Below, piece after piece: positions 24,582 to 32,756 of a stretch of DNA of 64,000 nucleotides. Position 1 is the first letter of the stretch, and each line of letters opens with the position of its first letter. The notes below the pieces were generated by a model. It was not told the DNA's origin and searched no databases. It saw only the letters and a list, made by a program, of their open reading frames with translations. Both the position numbers and the translations under genes were made by a program. The DNA is from VRUE01 sp963701265 (GTDB lineage: Bacteria; Actinomycetota; Thermoleophilia; Solirubrobacterales; 70-9), in the NCBI GenBank assembly GCA_963701265.1, contig OY969581.1, positions 2,542,001 to 2,606,000 of the forward strand. The letters run 5' to 3'.

Positions 24582-24962
24582 CTAGCCTGGCGCGACGCCC
24601 AGCCGCTCCTTCATCTGCTCGTTGAAGGCCGTGAGGGCCGACATCGGGCGCATGAAGACGGTGAGCACGGCGACGCGGCCGTCATCGTCGAGCTCGAGGA
24701 AGTCGATGCCCTCCAGCTCGCGGTCGCCGACGTTGGCCTTGAAGCGCAGGGCGACCGAGCTGCCTTCGTGCAGCTCGTCTATATAAGTGAGGTCTTCGAG
24801 CGTGGCGGCGACGTGGGTTAGGACGGCGCTCACCATCTCGCGGCCCTCGAAGCCACGGAAGAGGATCGGGCTGTGCAGCTCGACGTCCTCGCGCAGCGTC
24901 TCGGTCAGCAGGTCGAGGTCCTTCGCTTCGGCTGCAACGCGAAAGGGATGCGGCTCGGCCAT
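24582..24962 (-). CDS. NTF2-like (SnoaL-type) protein
   Basis: A 126-residue protein of the NTF2-like superfamily: FRVAAEAKDLDLLTETLREDVELHSPILFRGFEGREMV at the N-terminus, typical of SnoaL-like cups, then alternating strands VALRFKANVGDRELEGIDFLELDDDGRVAVLTVFMRP. Proteins of this type are small-molecule-binding or isomerase-like; the ligand is unknown. The start is 17 bp from a 37-bp perfect palindrome (24980-25016) shared with the divergent nitroreductase gene. Confidence 0.75.
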   Translation of the reverse strand: MAEPHPFRVAAEAKDLDLLTETLREDVELHSPILFRGFEGREMVSAVLTHVAATLEDLTYIDELHEGSSVALRFKANVGDRELEGIDFLELDDDGRVAVLTVFMRPMSALTAFNEQMKERLGVAPG

Positions 24963-24979
24963 TTGCCCACTCTACGTCT

Positions 24980-25016
24980 TGGCGACTTATGCGTCCATAT
25001 GACGCATAAGTCGCCA
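24980..25016. repeat. 37-bp perfect palindrome in a divergent promoter gap
   Basis: Left arm TGGCGACTTATGCGTC (24980-24995), spacer CATAT, right arm GACGCATAAGTCGCCA (25001-25016): 16 bp perfectly inverted. It fills much of the 82-bp gap between the divergent NTF2-like and nitroreductase genes. It could be an operator for both or a REP-type element; no T-run follows on either side, so it is not an intrinsic terminator. Confidence 0.75.
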
Positions 25017-25044
25017 GACCCTTTGGGCCTGAGATACTCGCGCC

Positions 25045-25503
25045 GTGCCAAGCGACCACACCCTCGCGCGGATCTCCAACTCGCTCGGTGCCACCGGGCT
25101 GCGCTGGGCGGGCAAGCTCAACACCCCGCTCTACCGGCTCAGCGGCGGGCGCATCGGCGGCAAGGTCGGCAAGGCGCCGGTCCTGCTGCTCACCACCACC
25201 GGGCGCAAGTCGGGGCAGCAGCGCACCGCCCCGGTCGTCTACCTCGCCGACGGCGACAACGTCGTCGTGATCAACACCAACGCCGGCAACGCCAAGGTCC
25301 CGGCCTGGTCGCTCAACCTCAAGGCCAACCCGGAGGGCGAAGTGGAGGTGGGGCGCAAGCGCTACCCGGTCCTCGCCCGCATCGCCGAGGGCGAGGAGCG
25401 CAGCGAGCTCTGGCGCAAGCACAACGAGCAGTACGCGGGCTTCGACGACTACCAGGACAAGCTCGACCGAGAAGCCTCGGTCATCGTGCTCGAGCCGCGC
25501 TAG
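25045..25503 (+). CDS. Nitroreductase/deazaflavin-dependent oxidoreductase (DDN family)
   Basis: A 152-residue protein of the F420-dependent Ddn/FDOR-A family. Family features are LNTPLYRLSGGRIGGKVGKAPVLLLTTTGRKSGQQRTAPVVYLADGDNVVVI and NAKVPAWSLNLKANPEGEVEVG, including the conserved Gly-x-Lys-Ser-Gly segment that contacts the F420 phosphate. Such enzymes use reduced F420 to reduce quinones or nitro compounds at the membrane. The start is GTG at 25045. The 3' end overlaps the convergent rpoD gene by 4 bp. It supports an F420-making actinobacterium. Confidence 0.9.
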   Translation: MPSDHTLARISNSLGATGLRWAGKLNTPLYRLSGGRIGGKVGKAPVLLLTTTGRKSGQQRTAPVVYLADGDNVVVINTNAGNAKVPAWSLNLKANPEGEVEVGRKRYPVLARIAEGEERSELWRKHNEQYAGFDDYQDKLDREASVIVLEPR

Positions 25504-26693
25504 CTGGCTTCGCGCAGCATCTGCGCCTCGGGCAGGGCGCGCAGCTTCTTCAGCGTGTTGGTCTCGATCTGGCGGATCCGCTCGCGGGTGACGCCGAAGG
25601 TCCTCCCCACCTCCTCGAGCGTCAGCGGCTCGAGGCCGGAGAGCCCGTAGCGCAGCTCGATCACCTGGCGCTCGCGCTCGGGCAGGGCGTCGAGCGCCCG
25701 CCGCACGCCCTCGCGCTGCAGGTGCTCGCTCGCTTCCTCGAAGGGCTGCGCGACTTCGTCGTCGGCGACGAAGTCGCCGAGCTCCGATTCGTCCTCGTCC
25801 CCGACCGGCTTCTCCAGTGAGACCGGCAGCTGGGAGACGCGCAGGATGTCGCGCACTTCGTCCAGCGGCCAGCGCAGCTCGGCGGCGATCTCGAAGGGCT
25901 CCGGCTCGCGACCCAGCGACTGCACCAGCTGGCGCTCGACGTGGGTCACCCGGTTCAGCTTCTCGACCATGTGGACGGGGATGCGGATCGTCCGCGCCTT
26001 GTCGGCGATCGCCCGCGTCACCGCCTGGCGGATCCACCAGGTCGCGTAGGTGGAGAACTTGTAGCCGCGGCGGTAGTCGAACTTCTCGACCGCGCGGATC
26101 AGGCCCAGCGAGCCCTCCTGGATCAGGTCGAGGAAGCTCAGCCCGCGCCCCAGGTAGCCCTTGGCGATCGAGACGACCAGCCGCAGGTTGGCCTCGACCA
26201 TCTGGCGCTTGGCGATCATGTCGCCGCGCTCGATCCGTTTCGCCAGGTCCACCTCCTGCGCCGCGGTCAGCAGGTCGACCTGGCCGATCGAGCGCAGGTA
26301 GAGGCGCAGCGAGTCGAGGCTCGGTTCGACCGTCAGGTCCAGCTCGGAGTCTTTTTTGGCGCTGGCGCCGTTGGCCTCTTCGGCCCGCGCTTCCTTGTAG
26401 GCGCTGACGCCCTCCTCGGCCAGGACTTCGACGCCCTGCTCGACCAGGTGCGCGTGCAGGCCGGAGATCTGCTCCTTGGTGACCTCGACCTCCTCGAGCG
26501 TGGTCGCGATCTGCTCGAAGGTCAGGTAGCCGCGCTCGCGACCCAGCGCGATCAGCCCGCGCAGCTCCTCGGGCTCCGCAAACGGCTGTTCATCCGAATC
26601 CTGATCCAGTCCCACGGGGACCGTCTCCAACGGTTCGATCTCGCTGCCTCCGGGTGCAACCCTGTCCCCCTTCCCAGGGGAGGCCGACCCCAA
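25500..26693 (-). CDS. rpoD: RNA polymerase primary sigma factor (sigma-A/RpoD)
   Basis: A 397-residue group 1 sigma factor. Region 1.2 is SLDSLRLYLRSIGQVDLLTAAQEVDLAKRIERGD. Region 2 has ANLRLVVSIAKGYLGRGLSFLDLIQEG and the promoter-melting/-10 segment YKFSTYATWWIRQAVTRAIAD. Region 3 starts PVHMVEKLNRVTH, and region 4 ends with LTLEEVGRTFGVTRERIRQIE, the -35 recognition helix. The N-terminal 110 residues are acidic, a reduced region 1.1. The start codon is TTG at 26693, and other starts (GTG nearby) are possible. It is the housekeeping sigma factor, single in the window. Confidence 0.93.
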   Translation of the reverse strand: MGSASPGKGDRVAPGGSEIEPLETVPVGLDQDSDEQPFAEPEELRGLIALGRERGYLTFEQIATTLEEVEVTKEQISGLHAHLVEQGVEVLAEEGVSAYKEARAEEANGASAKKDSELDLTVEPSLDSLRLYLRSIGQVDLLTAAQEVDLAKRIERGDMIAKRQMVEANLRLVVSIAKGYLGRGLSFLDLIQEGSLGLIRAVEKFDYRRGYKFSTYATWWIRQAVTRAIADKARTIRIPVHMVEKLNRVTHVERQLVQSLGREPEPFEIAAELRWPLDEVRDILRVSQLPVSLEKPVGDEDESELGDFVADDEVAQPFEEASEHLQREGVRRALDALPERERQVIELRYGLSGLEPLTLEEVGRTFGVTRERIRQIETNTLKKLRALPEAQMLREAS

Positions 26694-26789
26694 CGCTCCG
26701 GCCGCAGCAAAGTATAGGCAGAAGAAATCGGTTCGGTCACGGCCGCCGGACGCCGGCCGAGGGGCCCGGTCGCTTACGCTTCATAAGCC

Positions 26790-27797
26790 GTGGCCAGCCG
26801 CACGACGATCCCGCCCGCCCGCTCCGCGCCCGACGTGCAGGCCTCGGTGCCCGCCACCCAGGTGAGCCTTTCGCGCGTCGGCGTCACCGGCGTCGAGAAG
26901 GTGATCCGGGTAAAGGCCGACGGAACGGAGAACCTCTACCACGCCAATTTCGAGTGCTTCGTCGACCTCGAGCCGCGCCAGGCCGGGGTCCACATGTCCC
27001 GCTTCGAGGAGAACGTCAGCGAGGCGATCGACGCGGTCGTCCTCGGCGAGGCCTTCCGCGCCGAGATCCTCGCCTCCCACATCGCCCAGCGCGTGCGCGA
27101 GACCCAGGGCGGTCGCCGCGCCGAGGTCTCGGTCGAGGCGCGCTACCCGGAGACGGTGCAGACGCCGGCCACCGGCCACTCGACCCAGGAGATCTACGGC
27201 CTCTTCGGCACCGCCGTCGCCTCCGAGCGCGGCAACCGCACCCTCACCGGCGTCCAGGCGCAGGGCATGACCGCCTGCCCCTGCGCCCAGGAGATGGTCG
27301 CCGAGCTCGGCCGCGAACAGCTCGCCGCCGCCGGCTTCGACGCCGAGCAGGTCGAGCGGGCGATCGAGGCCGTCCCCGTCGCCACCCACAACCAGCGCGG
27401 CATCGGCACGCTCTACATCGGCTGCCCCGAGGGCGGTGAGGCCTGGATCGACGCACCGCAGCTGCTGCGCATCGTCGAGGGCTCGATGAGCTCGGAGATC
27501 TACGAGCTGATGAAGCGCCCCGACGAGCTCGCCGTCGTCGCCAAAGCTCATGCGAACCCGCGCTTCGTCGAGGACTGCGTGCGGGAGATGATCCGCGCCG
27601 TGGTCGAGGGCTATCCCGACCTTCCCGCCGAGGCCTTTGTCCTCGCCCGCCAGGAGAACCTGGAGACGATTCACCGCCACAACGTCGTCGCCGAGCGCTA
27701 CGGCACCCTCGGCGACCTGCGCCAGGAGCTCGCCACGGGCGAGCACACCGAGCGCCACACGACGATGCGCGAGTGGCTGGAGTCGCCGGGCGCCTAG
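26790..27797 (+). CDS. folE2: GTP cyclohydrolase I type 2 (FolE2)
   Basis: A 335-residue protein matching FolE2 (GTP cyclohydrolase IB) along its length. The metal-binding Cys is in GMTACPCAQEMV; SRFEENVSEAI and EARYPETVQTP are also family motifs, and the C-terminal KAHANPRFVEDCVREMIRAV is conserved. The enzyme makes dihydroneopterin triphosphate from GTP, the first step of folate synthesis, and replaces zinc-dependent FolE when zinc is scarce. The start is GTG at 26790, divergent from rpoD. A short hairpin (GCTTA...TAAGC) lies just before the GTG. No obvious Zur box is seen. Confidence 0.92.
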   Translation: MASRTTIPPARSAPDVQASVPATQVSLSRVGVTGVEKVIRVKADGTENLYHANFECFVDLEPRQAGVHMSRFEENVSEAIDAVVLGEAFRAEILASHIAQRVRETQGGRRAEVSVEARYPETVQTPATGHSTQEIYGLFGTAVASERGNRTLTGVQAQGMTACPCAQEMVAELGREQLAAAGFDAEQVERAIEAVPVATHNQRGIGTLYIGCPEGGEAWIDAPQLLRIVEGSMSSEIYELMKRPDELAVVAKAHANPRFVEDCVREMIRAVVEGYPDLPAEAFVLARQENLETIHRHNVVAERYGTLGDLRQELATGEHTERHTTMREWLESPGA

Positions 27798-27820
27798 CGA
27801 TCGGCCGTGGCGGGTTTCAG

Positions 27821-28246
27821 GTGAAGGTTCTAATCAACGGTCGTTACGCCTACGAAACCGAGCTGGACGATGTGGAGGTCGGGGACGAGATGCTCCTGCC
27901 TGGCAGCCTTTCGGGGCCTTGGCACGGAATCGTCACCGCCCTTGAACCCGAGTACGACGGGCGATGCGTCAAAGCGATCGGTCTAACTCGCCGTCGGACG
28001 CAGGTCGAGGCCGAGAACGAGGCGCTTGCTCAGGTCAGGATCACCGGGTGGCGGGTCGGCGAGACGATTTCGAAGCGCTGTGAAGAGTGCGGCAATGAGC
28101 GTCATTACTCCGTAAAGGCGGTTAACAACCTCGGCCGACCGACTTCACTGCAAGCGGAGTCGTGCAACTGCGGCGCCCCACAGCGAGGCTGCGGTCTCGG
28201 CTCCGCCGCAAGCTTTCGTCACTTCATGATCGACCCCTCGCGGTAG
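27821..28246 (+). CDS. Hypothetical protein with C-terminal zinc-ribbon-like cysteines
   Basis: A 141-residue protein when read from GTG 27821 (VKVLINGRYAYETELDD). An ORF start at 27773 overlaps folE2 by 25 bp. The N-terminal half is beta-rich (VGDEMLLPG, WHGIVTALEPEYDGRCVKAIGL). The C-terminal half has CEECGNERHYS and ESCNCGAPQRGCG, pairs of Cys that could bind zinc, though the spacing does not match a standard ribbon. No family recognised. It is likely co-transcribed with folE2. Confidence 0.5.
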   Translation: MKVLINGRYAYETELDDVEVGDEMLLPGSLSGPWHGIVTALEPEYDGRCVKAIGLTRRRTQVEAENEALAQVRITGWRVGETISKRCEECGNERHYSVKAVNNLGRPTSLQAESCNCGAPQRGCGLGSAASFRHFMIDPSR

Positions 28247-28261
28247 AAACGCGTGGTCCGG

Positions 28262-28311
28262 CCTCCGGTGCGCCTTTTGCACCTCGGGAGTGCATAAAGC
28301 GCACCGGAAGG
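28262..28311 (+). repeat. REP-like palindromic element, copy B
   Basis: Arms CCTCCGGTGCGC (28262-28273) and GCGCACCGGAAGG (28299-28311) flank an inner repeat with TTTTGCAC and GTGCATAAA. It shares TTTTGCAC and GTGCATAAAGCGCACCGG with the element at 12004-12052. It sits between the hypothetical gene (28246) and pgsA (ending at 28328). Confidence 0.75.
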
Positions 28312-28327
28312 GGTCGCGGCGAACGGG

Positions 28328-28897
28328 TTAGCTCGGCTTGGTTTTCGCCACCGCGCGCGCTTCTCGCTCGGCCTCGATGCGGCGGCGCAGGCCGAAGAAG
28401 TAGTCGGCGCCGCTGATCAGGGTGACGGCGACGGCCAGGTAGACGAGGGCGTCGACCCAGGCCGGGGCCGGGTTGGTGGCGATCAGGGCGATCACGGCGG
28501 CAATCTGCAGCACGGTCTTGACCTTGCCCAGCCAGCTGGCGGCGATCACGATGCCGCGCTCGGCGGCGATCGCGCGCATTACGGTGACGGCGAACTCGCG
28601 GGCGATGATCACCATCGCCACCCAGGCTTCGAGCCGATCGAGTGAGACCAGCGAGACCAGTGCGGCGACGATCAGCAGCTTGTCGGCGATCGGGTCCATC
28701 AGCTTGCCGAAGGTGGTGACCGCGTCGCGCGAGCGGGCGAAGTAGCCGTCGAGGCCGTCGGTCAATGCGGCGAGGGCGAAGACGGCGGCGGCGAGCTCGT
28801 CGCCGTTGGGGGTCTCGCCGAGCAGGGCGACGACGACGACCGGCACCGCGAGGATGCGCAGCAGGGTGAGGGCGTTGGGGAGGTTGAGCGGGAACAT
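28328..28897 (-). CDS. pgsA: CDP-diacylglycerol--glycerol-3-phosphate 3-phosphatidyltransferase
   Basis: A 189-residue membrane enzyme. The CDP-alcohol phosphotransferase motif is DGLDGYFARSRDAVTTFGKLMDPIADK, with all conserved Asp and Gly residues in place. The N-terminus NLPNALTLLRILAVPVVVVALLG and later hydrophobic helices give about four to five membrane segments. It makes phosphatidylglycerophosphate for anionic lipids. The upstream MMPL gene stop is 5 bp from its ATG at 28897, so the two form one operon. Another frame-compatible start lies upstream inside the MMPL gene, but the motif layout supports 28897. Confidence 0.9.
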   Translation of the reverse strand: MFPLNLPNALTLLRILAVPVVVVALLGETPNGDELAAAVFALAALTDGLDGYFARSRDAVTTFGKLMDPIADKLLIVAALVSLVSLDRLEAWVAMVIIAREFAVTVMRAIAAERGIVIAASWLGKVKTVLQIAAVIALIATNPAPAWVDALVYLAVAVTLISGADYFFGLRRRIEAEREARAVAKTKPS

Positions 28898-28902
28898 CCC
28901 GC

Positions 28903-31116
28903 TCAGGCGCTCCCCGCCGGACTCTTGGCGGCAGCGGCGAGCTCCGCGTCGCGCTTGGCGAAGTAGTCCTCGCCCTCGATGCTGATGTGGGGGACGAAGC
29001 GGCCGAGCCAGCCGGGCATCCACCAGGCCCACTTGCCGAGCAGGACCATGATCGCCGGCACCAGCAGGCAGCGGACCAGGGTCGAATCAATCGCGATCGC
29101 GACGGCGAGGCCGACGCCGAACTCCTTCACGATCGGGTTGCCGTTGAGGACGAAGCTGGTGAAGACGCAGACCATGATCGCGGCCGCCGAGGTGATCACC
29201 CGGCCGGTGTTGGCCAGGCCTTCGATCACCGCGTCCTTCTCTTTGCCGGTCTTGCGGTAGTGCTCGCGCATCTGGGTCAGCAGGAAGACCTCGTAGTCCA
29301 TCGAGAGCCCGAAGAGGATCGCGAACATCAGCAGCGGCACGAAGCTGACGATCGGGATCGCGTGGTCGAGGCCGATCAGCGAGGAGCCCCAGCCGAGCTG
29401 GAAGACCGCGGTGACGACGCCGTAGGCGGCCGCCACCGAGATCAGGTTCATCGCCGCCGCCTTCAGCGGCACCAGCAGCGAGCGGAAGGCGAGCAGGAGG
29501 ACGATGAAGCTGAGCGCGACGACGATGCCGATCATCAGCGGCAGCTTGTCGCTGATCTGCGTGGCGAGGTCGATGTAGCCGGCGGTCTGGCCGCCGACGT
29601 AGGACTGGGTGGAGCTGCCCTTCAGCGCCGCCGGGATCGTTTCGTCGCGCAGGTCTTCGACCAGGCTGACGGTCTCATCCGCCCACGGCGCCGATTTCGA
29701 GATCACGGTGAAGACCGCCGCGGTGCCGGCCTTGTCGAGGGTCGGTTCGGAGACCTCGGCGACATCGGGCGCGGCGCTGATCTTCTTCTCCAGGACCGGC
29801 AGCACCGTTTTTGCTTCGCCGGCGCTCTCGAATTCCGAAGCGACCAGCAGCGGCCCGTTGACGCCGGGGCCGAAGCCCTGGGTGAGGCCGTCGTAGGCCT
29901 GGCGCGCGGTGGTCGACTTGGGCAGGGCGCTGATGTCGTTCTGGCCCAGCTCGAGCTGCAGCAGTGGGATCGAGAGCACGGCGAGGACCGCCAGGGCGGC
30001 GATCGCGGAGCGCCAGGGGCGGTCGGCGACGCCGCGGGCCCAGCGCCGCCAGCCGTGCGGCTCGGCATCGTCGGGGTGCGTTTTGCCGAACTGCACGCGC
30101 AGCGAGTTGATCCGCGGCCCGAGCGCTCCCAGCATCGCCGGCAGCAGCGTGGTCGCGGCAAGCACCGCGATCACCACCGCGATCCCGGCGGTGAAGCCGA
30201 GCGTGCTGACCAGCGGGATGCCGGCGAAGGCGAGCGAGCAGAGCGCAATCACGACGGTGAAACCGGCAAAGACGACGGCGCCGCCCGCGGTCGCCGTGGC
30301 CCGGGCGATCGACTCGCGCATCTCCATGCCGTCGCCGAGCTGCAGCTTGTGGCGGGTGACGATGAAGAGGGCGTAGTCGATGCCGACGCCGAGCCCGATC
30401 ATCGTCGCCAGGGTCGAGGCCACGCTCGGCACCTGCAGGACGTGCTCGAGCAGGCGAATGATCGAGAGCGAGCAGGCGAGGCCGAGGATCGCCGAGGCGA
30501 TCGGCAGCACCATCGCCGTCGCTGTGCCGAAGGCGAAGAGCAGGATCACGATCGCGGCGGCGATGCCGATCGCATCGCTGGCGCCGGTGTCGGGCTTGGA
30601 GAGCTGCGAGCCCACGTAGGCGCCGATCGAGACCCTGACGCCGGCGGCCTCCGCCGGATTGCCGGCGTCGAGCACGGCCAGCGCCTGCGCTTCGGTCAGT
30701 TCGCTGGGGCCGACGCTGAGGATGACCGGCACGTAGGCGACCGAGCGGTCTTTGCTGAGGAACTTGGCGCCCTCGGGGCTGAGCGGGTTGACCGCGGAGT
30801 TGACGTCGTGCAGCGCGTTCAGCCGCTGCACCGATTCTTCGACCGCGCTGGCGTACCTGGGCGCGGTCAGCACCTGGCCGGCCTTGGCCTGGAAGACCAG
30901 CGGGTTGCTGCCGAAGGCCTGTTCGGGCAGCTTCTCTTCGAGCAGTTCGGTGGCCTTGGTGGAGCCGGTGCCCGGCAGCGTCAGGTTGTCGTTGGTCTTG
31001 CTCTCCCCCGCCTGGCCGGCGAGGACGAGGCCGACGGCAAGCACGATCCAGACCGCGATCGTCGGCCAGTGGTGACGTGCACAGAAGCGGCCGATCGCGT
31101 AGAGAGGGGCGGTCAC
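28903..31116 (-). CDS. MMPL/RND family transporter
   Basis: A 737-residue inner-membrane protein of the MMPL group. It begins with MTAPLYAIGRFCARHHWPTIAVWIVLAVGLVLAG, the first membrane helix, followed by a periplasmic domain. Then come membrane clusters with MIGLGVGIDYALFIVTRH and LFGLSMDYEVFLLTQMREHYR, the two family motifs containing the proton-relay Asp. Length matches bacterial MMPL proteins. Substrates in related actinobacteria are lipids, fatty acids or drugs; here pairing with pgsA hints at lipid transport. The gene is followed by pgsA at 5 bp. Confidence 0.9.
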   Translation of the reverse strand: MTAPLYAIGRFCARHHWPTIAVWIVLAVGLVLAGQAGESKTNDNLTLPGTGSTKATELLEEKLPEQAFGSNPLVFQAKAGQVLTAPRYASAVEESVQRLNALHDVNSAVNPLSPEGAKFLSKDRSVAYVPVILSVGPSELTEAQALAVLDAGNPAEAAGVRVSIGAYVGSQLSKPDTGASDAIGIAAAIVILLFAFGTATAMVLPIASAILGLACSLSIIRLLEHVLQVPSVASTLATMIGLGVGIDYALFIVTRHKLQLGDGMEMRESIARATATAGGAVVFAGFTVVIALCSLAFAGIPLVSTLGFTAGIAVVIAVLAATTLLPAMLGALGPRINSLRVQFGKTHPDDAEPHGWRRWARGVADRPWRSAIAALAVLAVLSIPLLQLELGQNDISALPKSTTARQAYDGLTQGFGPGVNGPLLVASEFESAGEAKTVLPVLEKKISAAPDVAEVSEPTLDKAGTAAVFTVISKSAPWADETVSLVEDLRDETIPAALKGSSTQSYVGGQTAGYIDLATQISDKLPLMIGIVVALSFIVLLLAFRSLLVPLKAAAMNLISVAAAYGVVTAVFQLGWGSSLIGLDHAIPIVSFVPLLMFAILFGLSMDYEVFLLTQMREHYRKTGKEKDAVIEGLANTGRVITSAAAIMVCVFTSFVLNGNPIVKEFGVGLAVAIAIDSTLVRCLLVPAIMVLLGKWAWWMPGWLGRFVPHISIEGEDYFAKRDAELAAAAKSPAGSA

Positions 31117-31123
31117 CCGCGCA

Positions 31124-31729
31124 TCATCCCCTTTCGGCGGGCGGAGCGGGTGGCGGAACGTCCCCTGCCTCGAAGGCCTCGGGGACGGAGGCGGCGAGGC
31201 TCGCCCCGAGCAACTGGCGCAAGGCGACGAGGTGCTGGGCGTGACTCGCGGCCAGCGCCGCGGCGAGCGTGCGCGGCGCCGGCGTATTCAGGTGGGGCGC
31301 CGCGTCCAGGGCCTCGCTGAGCGAGGAGTTCTCCTCTTCGTAGGCAAGCAGCAGCGCCTCTTCCGCGTCTTTCGGGCCCGGCGCTTCGAGTTCGGCCGCT
31401 TCCGCGTCGGTTTCGCCCCCGACCCCGCGGATCGCCCTGGTGATCGCGTCGAGGTGGGTCTGGTCCTGCCCGCGCAGCTGTCCCGCGACCACAAGCGGCC
31501 GGCCGCGCAACTGCGCCAGCGCCTGCCCGTAGGCATCCACGGTCGTCAGCTCCTGGGAGAGGAGGGTGTTGAGAACTTCGACGTCAGCGGCCTTATCGCT
31601 GTCCGTCGCCGCTCCCTGCCCGCTGCGACCGCAGCCGGCAACCCCGATCGCCACGGCGACCAGAAAGACAGCGACGCGACCGAGGCCGCGCCGCTGACTG
31701 CTGATGGCAAATACTCGCTTCGAACCCAT
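31124..31729 (-). CDS. Lipoprotein with ferritin-like (DUF4439-type) helical domain
   Basis: A 201-residue protein with a signal peptide ending in AIGVAGCGRSG, a lipobox. The mature part is helical: ADVEVLNTLLSQELTTVDAYGQALAQL and the second half KDAEEALLLAYEEENSSLSEALDAAPHLN, with Glu/His residues spaced as in ferritin-like four-helix bundles, and a final AASHAQHLVALRQLLG. Metal binding is possible but no complete di-iron pattern is seen. A perfect 11-bp inverted repeat (31717-31744) surrounds the start codon at 31729. Seven bp downstream the MMPL gene begins on the same strand. Confidence 0.7.
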   Translation of the reverse strand: MGSKRVFAISSQRRGLGRVAVFLVAVAIGVAGCGRSGQGAATDSDKAADVEVLNTLLSQELTTVDAYGQALAQLRGRPLVVAGQLRGQDQTHLDAITRAIRGVGGETDAEAAELEAPGPKDAEEALLLAYEEENSSLSEALDAAPHLNTPAPRTLAAALAASHAQHLVALRQLLGASLAASVPEAFEAGDVPPPAPPAERG

Positions 31730-31744
31730 ATGCGGGTTCGAAGC
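31717..31744 (-). promoter_or_regulatory. Perfect 11-bp inverted repeat overlapping the lipoprotein start codon
   Basis: Arms GCTTCGAACCC (31717-31727) and GGGTTCGAAGC (31734-31744) with spacer ATATGC. The gene's ATG lies in this repeat at 31729. It may be an operator or a hairpin that controls translation of the ferritin-like lipoprotein gene and the MMPL-pgsA genes after it. Confidence 0.5.
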
Positions 31745-31785
31745 ATATGAGGAGTTCTAGCTGCTTTTGCTCGAAATTACTAGAC

Positions 31786-32496
31786 CTACTTGGCTGCCTT
31801 CTTTTTGCGACCCTTTTTGAGGCCCTTCGTTGCCTTGGCCTCAGGCGACAGACCTTCAAAGTTCATCAACACGGCGGTGGCCGGGATGCCCTCCTCGCCG
31901 GACTTGGTGAGGCGCTTGGCGCTGTCTGCGTGAATCTTGATCAAGCGCTCGAGAGTTTCAGCTACGAGATCAACAGACTCCGTCCAGCCCTGCTCGTCGA
32001 CTACGCCTGGGGTCCAACTGATGTGGCGATCGTCGCGAGCGTCGAAAGTGCCGCCTGCGAGAGCGCCGACCACGTCATCCAGAATCATCTGAATTGCCGA
32101 CGAGCTAACGCCAGGCTTGACCGAATCGGGGAGTGCTTTCCAGTCTCGATCCGTCAAGAAGGCTCGCTCAGTCGCCCTGTAATAGTGCTCGACAGCGCCA
32201 CGCCGGGGCTCCGTCTTGACCATTTCGATGCACTCGAAGTCCTTGAGGACTTTGACGTGGTAGCTGACCTGGCTGAGGCCCTCTTCTAGCTCCTTGGAGA
32301 GTTCATTGGGGCTGGCCATCCGCTCGTTGAGAATGGTCAGGATTTCAACGCGCAAGGGATGCGCTAGCGCCTTTACCAAGCGCTGGTCTACCCCTCCCTT
32401 GCTTTCGCTTTTTGTCTTGGTCCTCGTTTTTGCGGCCAAAGCAGACTCCTCATTTCGTTTTCGCAAGCTTGAACCACTCCATCGTATTAGACGCAA
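31786..32496 (-). CDS. Winged-helix (ArsR-type) transcriptional regulator, paralogue 1
   Basis: A 236-residue regulator. The winged helix is VDQRLVKALAHPLRVEILTILNERMASPNELSKELEEGLSQVSYHVKVLKDFECIEMVK. The following domain contains HISWTPGVVDEQGWTESVDLVAETLERLIKIHADSAKRL, which is shared with the paralogue at 33445 (HVSWTPAQLDTRGWEE). Such a conserved SWTP block suggests a common effector. The C-terminus is Lys-rich (KGLKKGRKKKAAK). The upstream palindrome CTGGAA-CTTT-TTCCAG (32548-32563) is a candidate operator. The start ATG is not fully certain; a methionine nearer the winged helix is absent in this frame. Confidence 0.8.
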   Translation of the reverse strand: MRLIRWSGSSLRKRNEESALAAKTRTKTKSESKGGVDQRLVKALAHPLRVEILTILNERMASPNELSKELEEGLSQVSYHVKVLKDFECIEMVKTEPRRGAVEHYYRATERAFLTDRDWKALPDSVKPGVSSSAIQMILDDVVGALAGGTFDARDDRHISWTPGVVDEQGWTESVDLVAETLERLIKIHADSAKRLTKSGEEGIPATAVLMNFEGLSPEAKATKGLKKGRKKKAAK

Positions 32497-32547
32497 AGCT
32501 GGAATGACAACAATAAAAGCGGCCCTTTGGAGGCGTAGAACTTAATA

Positions 32548-32563
32548 CTGGAACTTTTTCCAG
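32548..32563. promoter_or_regulatory. 16-bp palindrome upstream of winged-helix regulator 1
   Basis: CTGGAA (32548-32553), CTTT, TTCCAG (32558-32563). It lies about 50 bp upstream of the regulator's start at 32496, within AT-rich sequence, and may be its own operator. Confidence 0.4.
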
Positions 32564-32717
32564 CATTTGATTGGTCTAAAGCATCGGATGGGTCGCGACC
32601 CCCACCGCAAGAGCTGACGATTGCGAAGGGGGGTGAGGCAGGGTGAAGATCGGGAAAACAGACCAAGTCGTTCCGCTGCTTTCAATTACCAAGCTGCGAT
32701 AGGAATGCTCGTGCCTC

Positions 32718-32756
32718 GGAGCGGATCGATTCTTGAGCTCAGAATCGATCCGCTCC
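32718..32756. repeat. 39-bp perfect palindrome upstream of the UDG gene
   Basis: Left arm GGAGCGGATCGATTCT (32718-32733), spacer TGAGCTC, right arm AGAATCGATCCGCTCC (32741-32756). All 16 bp pair, and the spacer's GAGCTC is itself palindromic. No T-run follows, so it does not look like a simple terminator. It lies 40 bp before the UDG start. Confidence 0.7.
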
